Below the pieces are notes generated by a model. It ran no database searches and was not told where the DNA came from. It saw nothing but the letters and a program-made list of their open reading frames with translations. Below, piece by piece: positions 12,401 to 21,094 of a DNA stretch of 64,000 nt. The stretch is from Medicago truncatula (lineage: Eukaryota; Streptophyta; Magnoliopsida; Fabales; Fabaceae): NCBI RefSeq assembly GCF_003473485.1, contig NC_053046.1, positions 36,541,832-36,605,831 of the forward strand, in the 5' to 3' direction. The position numbers were made by a program, and so were the translations under genes. How positions within the stretch are numbered: position 1 is the stretch's first letter; each line of letters begins with the position of its first letter.

Positions 12401-14594
12401 CTTTTGGTTCAATTACAAGGATAAGAAGCATAGTATCTAATCGTGAAGATTTGCTCAAGATTGCAGCTGCTGGACCAATTGCCGGATTTGCATTGGGTTT
12501 TGTTCTTCTGCTTCTAGGTTTTGTTATACCTCCAAGTGACGGTATTGGTGTTGTTGTTGATGCTTCTGTGTTTCACGAGTCATTTCTAGCCGGCGGCATT
12601 GGTAAGCTATATGCTTCTGATAAGCGTGCAGAAATTTAAGCTTGCATTCATTTGTGGAAATCCTTACTGCATGATATATCACTGAATTTTTTTTGTATGC
12701 TGCTTCATTATTTTAGAAAATAAACATGTGGAAATCCTTACTGTTTTAGCAAAACTGTTTCAGCAAAACTGTTTCTTGGTAACGTTCTCAAGGAAGGAAC
12801 TCCAATTTCTATCAACCCTCTTGTGATATGGGCTTGGGCAGGACTCCTTATCAATGCCATCAACAGTATTCCCGCTGGAGAAATTGATGGAGGGAGAATT
12901 TCTTTTGCCATATGGGGAAGAAAGGTATCACATTTAATAAGTATTATTTTGATCTTGACTCTTAGGTTTGGCCAACGGTTGTTTCATTTGAGATAAAATC
13001 GATACTTCTGATCAATTCTACTTTAACCAAAGTTTAATGATAATTTGAATTCAACGACTCAGTCATCACATTTAACAAATAATAAGTAAACATAAAAAGT
13101 GAAACATGATTTGCCGGTTTCTTTTTTGGACAGAAAGACATCTATTTTATTTCATTCTCAATAAGAGTCAAAATACGAATAGGATCATGACTGAAAACTC
13201 GAGAACAAGATTGTGATGCAGCCGCCCTAACAAGGTTATGAGCAACTCCATTGGGTTGCCTCTTTAGATACACAACATTAATATGTTGAAAAAAGAAGAT
13301 ATGTTATTTTTACATTTCAAAATAATAGTTCCAAATTTGGTTTCATTCACTTGAGTATGGTTAATGCCATCCACTGCCATTTTAGAATCCAATTCAAAGA
13401 TGACATCATGCAATTGTAGTTCATGTATCCAGATCATTGCATGCCAAAGACCCAAGGCTTCACCTTTATGAACATCAAAAGCTTGGTATAGTTTATTGTT
13501 ATTGCTTGGATAAACTTTCGATGCTCATTCCAGATGCATATACCAAAGATATGTTTCATTTTATCCAAACAGCTCTCGGATTCTGCCAAATTACAGCAGC
13601 TGTTTGCTGTCTGCCTGTGTCAAATCTACTGTCACCGTGCGCAGTTGTTCTAGCCATGTTCCAGCTTGCCAAGTCTGCTTGTGCTCGGGCCAAAATCTGG
13701 TCTGGCTGCTCCTGAATGGACTCCCAAAGCATAGCATTCGACTCCGCCATAGACTATATAGAACCATAGCCAGATTAATATGAGTGTTATTCTAAACCTG
13801 CAGCGAAAAATAAGGCTTTAAAACTGTCATGCTGTATTGCTGTCAGTTTTGGTTCCGAGGTATTCTGCAAGTCATATTTTAGCCACCATTTTTTCGCTTC
13901 AAGGGAAAGTTAAGGAAAAGAGGCCAAGTGTTCTCCTTGCTTGATTCGCAAACTGTACAGACATAAGGACACTCAACCCCTTTGTCTCTCGCTCTTGTTT
14001 TAGTTTGTAGCACATCTCTACATTCCCTCCACAAAAAGTTTTTAAATCTTGGTGGCACCTTTTCATAAGCACTCATAACTGCAAATGTCCAATTGATGGA
14101 GGCTTTCCAAATTCTTTTATCCTCTTGAGTTGCTAGTTTCCTAAATAATACTATCAGGATACTTTAATTGAGTGGAGATCCTCTTGATTATGTACTTGCA
14201 TGTATACATTTCTAAAACTAATAACATTAATTAGACATTTAAACATCTAAAGTTTTATTATCGAAGCTCTCCATTTAATCATTTATATCATTGCCTTCCT
14301 TTATTTCTTTTTATGTGAAGATTCTAACTTAAGTCTATTTCACAGGCTTCAATTCGCTTCACAGGATTTTCGATTGTGTTGCTTGGACTGTCATCACTGC
14401 TTAATGATGTAGCTTTCTACTGGGTAGTTCTTATATTCTTCTTGCAAAGAGGTCCAATTTCTCCTCTTTCAGATGAAATAACTGAACCTGATGACAAGTA
14501 TGTTGCTCTTGGAGTAACAGTTTTGCTCTTAGGCTTGTTAGTTTGCTTGCCATATCCTTTCCCGTTTATAGATGAAACCCTTGCAAGTTTCTAG
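6470..14594 (+). CDS. EGY2: Chloroplast membrane zinc metalloprotease EGY2 (site-2 protease family), 514 aa, eleven exons
   Basis: Exons are 6470-6673, 8194-8325, 10656-10706, 10817-10927, 11013-11087, 11185-11290, 11396-11489, 11866-12019, 12394-12601, 12764-12924 and 14346-14594. Every junction keeps frame and the total is 515 codons with the stop. Residues 1 to about 60 are Ser/Arg-rich and fit a chloroplast transit peptide, followed by an acidic linker. The EGY-family GNLRG motif is at 173-177. The zinc site HELGH is at 284-288. The second metal-ligand motif NSIPAGEIDGG starts at Asn412, with Asp420. Several hydrophobic segments lie from about 235 to the C-terminus. The family cleaves substrates within chloroplast membranes and acts in plastid development. 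Assignment to EGY2 rather than EGY1/3 rests on recognised stretches such as VNPEDDKPVAVVVPRTT and on overall length. Introns 1, 2 and 10 contain transposon remnants. Confidence 0.93.
7020..7130 (+). mobile_element. SINE-like tRNA-derived fragment in EGY2 intron 1
   Basis: A box-A-like stretch (tagcctggtgatgag) is followed about 35 bases later by a box-B-like gggtttcaaaccct, the layout of a pol-III promoter. Boundaries and target duplication were not resolved. Confidence 0.35.
7151..7435. mobile_element. Short inverted-repeat element in EGY2 intron 1
   Basis: The left end ggcttaaatatgaatttagt is the inverted counterpart of the right end, whose reverse complement reads ggattaactatgattttagt. 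Such 'ggactaaaa' termini recur in legume MITE-like repeats and resemble those at 16367 and 57442 here. Confidence 0.5.
8471..10141 (+). mobile_element. Internally deleted LTR retrotransposon (copia-like) in EGY2 intron 2
   Basis: Two diverged direct repeats, about 8471-8942 and 9581-10141, share blocks such as cttgtaatcttatttgagat, a conserved ccatggac segment and a gtgtgttttg end. A tRNA-Met-type primer-binding site, tggtatcaaagtc, follows the first repeat at 8947. The 640-base interior has a short frame (9110-9307) resembling a copia Gag-Pol stretch with the MFGDFKLGNGNIIDVEGIES pattern. Most coding sequence is gone. The second LTR contains a roughly 55-base tandem duplication near 9590-9690. 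Being intronic, it would be removed by splicing. Confidence 0.65.
12748..12777 (+). repeat. 14-bp tandem duplication at the EGY2 exon 10 acceptor
   Basis: The unit agcaaaactgtttc is present twice in direct succession. This makes two AG acceptors 14 bases apart, at 12748-12749 and 12762-12763. Only the second keeps the EGY2 frame (AKLFLGNVLKEG). The first shifts frame and reaches a stop within exon 10. Confidence 0.85.
13120..14110 (-). mobile_element. 5'-truncated LINE (L1-type) in EGY2 intron 10
   Basis: On the minus strand, 14076-13879 has the zinc-binding RT-associated signature (VPPRFKNFLWRECRDVL, then VECPYVCTVCE). It is followed by 13750-13556 and 13455-13264, which carry RNase H-like stretches (LGLWHAMIWIHELQLHDVIF, ELDSKMAVDGIN). 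Frames are shifted and broken, and the reverse transcriptase core is absent. This is the 3' third of an L1 element inserted antisense to EGY2. Confidence 0.75.
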
Positions 14595-15009
14595 AAACAG
14601 TGGCCACATGCATACACTCTGGCAACATCACTATGGAGTGCTAGTGCATGATTTTTTGAAACTCAGTATACGGTAGGATTTTCAATGAATCAAAACATAC
14701 CCTTGGTTCATTTGCAAAACTTCAAAATTCTAGACTGCAAACGTCCCACTTTTGTAATTTATAATTCATTAACAAATGGGCGATTTTCTTTTAATGTCGA
14801 ATTCCAGTTGTTCAGTGTGAAATGTTTAGTTGAAAATTTTCATCACTGGAAAAAAATATTGTATTGCTAAAATTGGCTGAATTAATGTGTATTAGAATTC
14901 TTATAATCACAAAGGAAATTGACTTTAGATGCTTGAGTTGTGCACATAATTGCCCTATTTATAGAGTTCAAGTTCACTAACTGATTGAGTAACTAACTCA
15001 ATTAATTCC

Positions 15010-15212
15010 GCTTTCTCCTTCTTTTTTGCTATTTTGATTCGAGGGTTTTGGCCTAGTCCCCCTCTTGTACATCTTTTCCTTTTTGTTAATAATTGTTTTT
15101 TTTGAGCTGGCAGGCAGAGGATGGGGGTGCTTTGGGGTGCCAACCTAGTTGGGATGCCGTTGCTCCCCTTGATGTCTCTCCACGCTCCTGGTTTAGCAAA
15201 AAAATAAAAATA
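15010..15212 (+). mobile_element. Truncated non-LTR retroelement tail with 10-bp target duplication
   Basis: The segment ends in an A-rich tail (aaaaaaataaaaataa). It is flanked by the direct repeat AATTAATTCC at 15000-15009 and 15213-15222, as expected for target-primed insertion. The body has a 'gggtgccaacctagttggga' block that I associate with legume LINE-type 3' ends (recollection, not searched). Confidence 0.6.
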
Positions 15213-15439
15213 AATTAATTCCTTAATAATCTAAATAAAACTAACAAAATTTAACTATCTTCATCACAATGTGTAATATATTAAACTGAGTGGATTACAT
15301 TCCTTTCTTTTTGAAGATGCTTAAATTATGAGTAGTGATATTTTAGCAACCATTTTGGTACAACCTTTGAGACAACTTTGTTGTTCTCTCTTCTCATTGG
15401 ACAAAAACAATAGAGAGAGAAAAAAGATAGAGAGAGAAT

Positions 15440-16135
15440 AAAAACATAATGTGAGCATGCGGTTTGGTTTGGTTCGGTTGATATTTAAAAAGTCATCCAA
15501 ACCAAACCAAACCAATACGGCTTGGATTAGTTCGGTTGATGCGGTTTATCGCGAGATAAAAAAGTATTACATTAACTCTAATATTGCCAACTTGTTACAA
15601 CATAAACATAGGACATTTTATTTTGTTGTTTACATGATAAAATATGACTATACAATTATACATGAATTTCATTGATCCTAAACTTTTATTTTCAATACCA
15701 ACAATATATTTTTATGCGTTAATATAGTCATGTATTACTTGTGTTATAAACTGGCAGAACATACCACCAATGTTATATGGGTAACTCCATCATCCAAAAA
15801 TAACATTTTAGTACCAAACAAATTTTAGATATCTTTATAGCATAACATTTTAGTACCAAGCAATTTTAAATATTCAAAAAAAGAACTTGAAGTTCCAAAA
15901 TAACGTTACAATACCAATAAAAGTTATCTATCCAAAATAACATTTAAGAACCAATAAAAGTTATTCTTGCGGTTTGGTTTGGTTTTTGAGATGCAAACCG
16001 CAAATCGAACCGCACTGTTCAGTGCAAAAATCATCCGAATTCATCCGCACCAAGTGCGGTTTTTTGCGGTTTCGATTTGAATTAGTTTAGTTTACGATTT
16101 ATCTATTGGGTTGGTTCGATTTTAAACACCTCTAC
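15440..16135. repeat. cggtttggttt-type dispersed repeat
   Basis: Clusters of gcggtttggtttggttcggt near 15458-15545 and of inverted forms near 15970-16130 (aaccgcaaatcgaaccgc; ggttcgattttaaacacctc) bracket an AT-rich centre. The architecture suggests a non-autonomous DNA element. Termini and target duplication were not resolved. Confidence 0.4.
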
Positions 16136-16544
16136 ATACATCCCTGTAACGTTAAATTCTACGAACATTTAATCTATCTCAATTTAATCAAACTTCCTAT
16201 GCATATTTCTTCCTCTCTTTTTTTTTTTGTCAGGATCTTCCTCTCTTTTTATTCACAGTATTATTAACATTTAGTTTTAAATTCTACTATAAACTATCCA
16301 GTAATACATGATAAAACAAAAATCTTTTGACAATTTGTGAAAGCCGATATAGAAAAAATAAAAAATAAACTTAAACATATTTTTGATTCCTACGAATATT
16401 TAATCCCCAAAAGTTTTCATCACACTACTTTTAAGTCAACTCATTTGTATCATTTAAATTTTTTATTTTTTTGTAATCATGTTTAGAATATTATGAGAAT
16501 CTCTACAATTTTTTTTTTTGAAATTTTTAAAAAACATGAATTAA

Positions 16545-17360
16545 TTTTTTTTTTAAGAAGCTAAACTCGCTCACCTAAATTGGCACCGGTGAGAATCGAA
16601 CCTGAGACCTCGAGGAGAAGCACACTCAGTAGCGGAGCCAGAAAAATTGAATAGTGAGGGCATCAATGCATCATATATAAAATTTGTAGTATTCAATATA
16701 TATTTCATTTCATTTTTTTAGAGTAAAACATACATCACATTTGTTCTATACGATTTATCTTTTTGTGAAATATTAAATGATTTTCTTTAATACCAATAAA
16801 ATCATCTCTTTATATAAGTAAGGAATCAATCATAAAAAGAACATAAAACATCAACATAAACATTGGAAGCGAAAAAATAACAGCAAAGTTTAAAATTGTT
16901 GAATAATTCCAAATAAACACTATTAAACCCTAACAATAAAGTTATCACTATCAACAAAAGTTTAATATCGGCAAGGTAATAATATAAATTAACTCACGTT
17001 ACTGTAATTAACAAATAACAAACAAATAAGGCAGGAATCATACAATTACAAATTACAATTTATAAAAAAGGGTTCACCTCTTGAAAAATCACCAATAGAG
17101 GGAGGGAGAGAAGAATAAAGAGAAATAATATTAAAGAGACTAATGAAAAATTAAAGGGATGGAAGATGAAATTAATGGATTATTTGGTTTGATGAAGCAA
17201 GGAGGAAGGGTATTTCAGTATACAAGGGGGAGTGTATAATATTGCAAAAAAATTCTTAAAAGTTTTATGCGGCAGGAGCCCACCCAACCTTGCGTGTGGC
17301 TCCGCCCCTGAGCACACTTTCAGATTCCAATCAAATACCACTAGATCAATTCAAGTGAGT
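16545..17360 (-). mobile_element. tRNA-derived SINE split by a hAT-like element
   Basis: On the minus strand it reads a box-A-like tgatctagtggt, then a box-B ggttcgattct, and ends in an A-rich tail. The direct repeat TGAATTAA flanks it at 16537-16544 and 17361-17368. Removing the 684-base insertion and its 8-base duplication leaves a body of about 124 bases, normal for a plant SINE. Confidence 0.75.
16627..17310. mobile_element. hAT-like non-autonomous element, 684 bp
   Basis: Termini are CAGTAGCGGAGCCA at the left and, inverted, CAGGGGCGGAGCCA at the right. A perfect 8-base duplication AGCACACT flanks it at 16619-16626 and 17311-17318, diagnostic of hAT-superfamily insertion. No transposase frame is present. 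Confidence 0.85.
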
Positions 17361-17645
17361 TGAATTAAATATAAATTATTAAGCGCCAAAAAAATAAAAA
17401 TGCATATTTTATTCATGTTTTGTTAAAAAATTCTACTTTTCTAAAGATATTTTTATAATATTCTAAACATTCATGTAAAAATTCATTCAAAAATTTGAAG
17501 GGTACACATGACCTGACTTAAAAGCAGAGACCGAAAGTGCAGACATAAATTTTTTGTTGGACTAAAAGTCGATGAAAAATTTTAGGAGGATTAAAACGAA
17601 AAGTTGAAATATTTATAGAAACCAAAACTATATTTACCCTTTAAA

Positions 17646-18416
17646 AATAAAATGCTTTAGGCTAATTACCATTGAGATCGAAAGTTATAAAAAAATGAGT
17701 TGTTTTTCTTATTAAAATTAATTGTTATAAAAATATGTATATTTTTTTTGATTTTTTTAATGAATATGTATATATTAATGAATTAAAGGGTAAAATACAT
17801 ATTTTTTTTCTTCAAAATGTAACATGAATAGTTGACAAATATATATATTTTTATGGTCAAGAACCTTGACACATTTTATTGAATACAAAAAGTAAATAAA
17901 TAAAACAAATTTGAATTTGAGTCTTTCAAGGTTGGTTTAGATTAGTAAAGAGTAGACTAAAATCCCTTAAAAATGCGAATCCAATTCTCGCTGCATGCTT
18001 AAAGACTTCATCGATAAATAATTTAACTGTCAGAGTTTTTTAAGTTTGAGGCATGTCCTTACTCTGCAAAACACTAGAAATACAACTCACCTAAACTTTC
18101 TCATATATAAAAAGTTAATGAGTTACGGTGCTTATAGATTATCCATCAACGACGTCATTATACATACAATGAGAATTTGACTCATATTCTTACAAGATAT
18201 GAGTCAACTCTTTACCAACATAGACCAACCTCAATGGACTTAGATTCAATTTTTTTATTATTCATTAATATATATTTAAAATCATTTTTGAACTTAATTA
18301 TGGTTTTGTTTAACTTAATTATGTATTTTTGATGTGAACATGATATCATCTACATGCAAGTGTAAAGATTAATTTCTTGAGTCACATATGCTCTCTAAGA
18401 GTAATAAAACTCTTCT
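17646..18416. other. AT-rich spacer
   Basis: No gene, RNA or clear transposon terminus was recognised between the nested element and the first Mutator-type MITE. Confidence 0.4.
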
Positions 18417-18425
18417 TTAAAAGAA

Positions 18426-18770
18426 GGAAAAATTACACAATTAGTTCCTTAACTTAAATTTAGGTAACATTTTCGTCATTTTTTTTTTGTTGTAACGATT
18501 TAGTCCTTTATGTTATAAAATAACAACATAGTTATCCTTTTTATGGAAAAAATAATAAAAAATTTCAAAAAAAAATTCATCAAACTCATAGACAAACACA
18601 AATCTTCATCATACTAGCCTAGAAAATCAAATTTCATTGAAAAAATCTCATACAAAAATGATAAAATAGTGTCATTTTATAACATAAAGGACTAAATCGT
18701 TACAGAAAAAAGATAAAGGACGAAAGCGTTACCTAAAATTAAGTTAAGGGACTAATTGTGTAATTTTGCC
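18426..18770. mobile_element. Mutator-type MITE copy 1, 345 bp
   Basis: Long inverted termini start ggaaaaattacacaattagt at the left and ggcaaaattacacaattagt at the right end (reverse complement), matching for roughly 100 bases. The perfect 9-base direct repeat TTAAAAGAA flanks it at 18417-18425 and 18771-18779. A 9-base target duplication with long inverted termini is typical of Mutator-like elements. No coding capacity. Confidence 0.85.
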
Positions 18771-19338
18771 TTAAAAGAATTAACACTACTACATATTCAG
18801 CAGCTACTGGCAAGGGATCGGCAGGTTCATGTTTTGTACACTCTAAGGAAGGGAAATGCGTGTTCAAATTATTTAGCTAATTAATTTGGTGCAGGCAGCT
18901 TTGAGTCCTTCTGATCCATCGAGCATCCCATGCTGGAATCAACCTACTCCGACTAGCTGATGTTAGTGGGACCTTCTTTTCTAGATAATTTTTTTCTTTC
19001 TTTGTTTTTATTTTTTCTTCTCCCAGTTGTACCAAAAAAACTCAAGAACTTTAAACTAAAAGAGATCCCCGGTTAAAATGATGTATGAATCATGAGATTC
19101 ATATGTTTCCAAATAATGTATGAAAATTAGTTGTCTGTGAATATGGATTTTGGATGCTCTCATTTTTGGAATCTATTTTTGTCGGCAATTTTTTTATGGT
19201 TACAATGTGTCGGCAAATATGCTCACACGTTTGGATAGAAAAAACATAGGCAATTTCATTTTCCACCCTCTGCACTTCTTAGGCGCTCTTTTATATTTCT
19301 AAATTTCTAAAATACTCTGGTTTAAATTATATAGTTCA

Positions 19339-19490
19339 GTCCCATAAGTTCTAGCTCAACTAATTAAAATGTTGAAATTGTTGAATCGGATGTCATGATC
19401 AGGGTTCAAACTCCGGTACTTCCACTTTGTGTGTGTGAATTTATGATGACTTTGCTATCTCGTCTATGTACCAAAATAAAATAAAATAAT
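19339..19490 (+). mobile_element. tRNA-derived SINE whose tail hosts MITE copy 2
   Basis: It shows box-A-like tctagctcaacta and box-B-like gggttcaaactcc, then an A-rich tail (aaaataaaataaaataat). The 15-base direct repeat AAATTATATAGTTCA lies at 19324-19338 and, beyond the MITE, at 19845-19859. The MITE therefore inserted into the SINE tail next to the downstream target duplication. Confidence 0.75.
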
Positions 19491-19842
19491 GGCAAAATTA
19501 CACAATTAGTCCCTTAACTTTATTTTAGGTAACACTTTCGTCCTTTATCCTTTTTTTGTCACGATTTAGTCCTTTATGTTATAAAATAACAACATAGTTA
19601 TCCTTTTTTATGAAAAAAATAATCAAAAACTCCAAAAAAAATTCATCAAACTCATAGGCAAACGTAAATCTTCATCATACAAGCCTAGAAAGTCAAATTT
19701 CTTTGAAAAAAATCTCATAAAATTAAAACTGATAAGATATTGTCATTTTATAACATAAAGGACTAAATCGTGACAAAAAAGAAGATAAAGGACGAAAGTG
19801 TTACCTAAAATAAAGTTAAGGGACTAATTGTGTAATTTTGCC
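19491..19842. mobile_element. Mutator-type MITE copy 2, 352 bp
   Basis: It is closely similar along its length to copy 1 and in the same orientation, about 720 bases downstream. The terminal 20 bases of each end are inverted repeats starting ggcaaaattacac. Flanks TAAAATAAT (19482-19490) and TAAAATTAT (19843-19851) are a 9-base duplication with one mismatch. Confidence 0.85.
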
Positions 19843-20239
19843 TAAAATTATATAGTTCAAACATCTTTTTATAGGTTTTCAGATCCGAAATTTGAATTAT
19901 GTTAAAATTCAGAATTCAAATTATAGGTGATACTAATGTTCTTGTTCACCATCATATAATTCCCATAAAAAATGCACAAAATTATAATTAAATTTTTTCT
20001 TCAGCATCATATAATTCACATAAGTTTTCAACTATCACATTTGCTATTTTTTTAAGGAAAACAACCACTTTTACTTATATTTTATTTCGAAGGAAAAGAA
20101 TTTATTGAATATAATGATGACGAATTAACAATCTAAAACATCTTTGTACATACAACCAATAAAAATATTTAAAATTTTCACGTCAATTAATATTTTAAAT
20201 ATTAAATATTTTAATATTTAATATTTTTAAAATTTCTTT

Positions 20240-20345
20240 GTTTGACAGTTTGTTTTTCGAGGTGGTTCCCTTGATACACCTTGTACTAAGGTGTTCTCAC
20301 CGGCGTTGTTAATATATCCCATTTTAATCTCTTAAAAAAAAATTA
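20240..20345 (+). mobile_element. LINE 3' tail fragment
   Basis: The sequence from about 20255 (gaggtggttcccttgataca) to the oligo-A at 20336-20343 parallels the 3' end of the LINE at 35028-35334, including the shared ttaatatat.ccattttaat end. Only the 3' untranslated tail remains. Confidence 0.5.
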
Positions 20346-20969
20346 CGTGTCAAATCTAAAATGATTTGATTGATTGCATGTGCAAAATTATTTTAGAACC
20401 TACCACCAAACTCATATTTATTTATATTCCATTTAAAAAAATGCGTTTTATTTTTATTATAATTCCTTTAGAAGTTGTAATTAAGACGTGTATTATTTCC
20501 CTTTTACCATCAAGTTTTTGCCTGTTATTTCAAAAAGGAGTCAACTCTTTGTCTGCATCTTCCGTAGTCAATGATGTTGGACTCTCCCCACTCATGGAAT
20601 GAGCCACAACGACTTCAGCAGTGTCATTGGAGAAATGGAGTCAAATTTTACGACTTCCACTTATCTTATTGGAGACTTGGAGTCAACGATATGAATGATT
20701 AAGTGTTAATTACATTTTTATCCCCTTTGCTTGCTTTGAAGGAAAAGCTTAAAAATGGTGTACAAGATTCTCGGCTGATGACGGTCCCTTGTATAGTATT
20801 TTTAGCACTAACAAGGAGTCATTTTAGAGTTAATTTGATAAGTTTTAAAATGTTTTAGTTTAGTGTCTAAAATGAACCGTCTAATTTAAAATTAATGGTT
20901 GGGATTTAAAACAGCTATAGCTTGCAATGAATATCACATTCCTGTTTTAAGTCAACAAGAGTAGTATGA

Positions 20970-21094
20970 CATGGATTCCACAACTTGTTGATTTTGGGAC
21001 CACAAAGCATCTATCTATTGCACATGACTACTTCTCTTTAAATAACCAACCATATATCTTTGATCTATCAAAATACATATTCTTCAATAGAAAA
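20970..21094 (+). promoter_or_regulatory. Conserved promoter/leader block of LRR-RLK unit A
   Basis: This block aligns with the bases before units C, D and F: a 'cttctctttaaataa' TATA-like site near 21031-21045, then 'catatatct', ending just before 'aaaatgagg'. In unit C the same block is not an open frame. This supports starting unit A at 21095 rather than at the in-frame ATG at 20966. Confidence 0.55.

Larger units (their letters stand above)
16367..17642. mobile_element. Inverted-repeat element, outer layer of a three-level nest
   Basis: The left end (aaacttaaacatatttttga, continuing cctacgaatatttaatc) is inverted at the right end around 17575-17642. Its interior matches the element at 57442-57861, for example the gtaatcatgttt... 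and gaagggtacacatga... blocks. Without the inserted SINE (16545-17360 plus one TGAATTAA copy) it is about 450 bases, similar to that relative. Confidence 0.6.
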
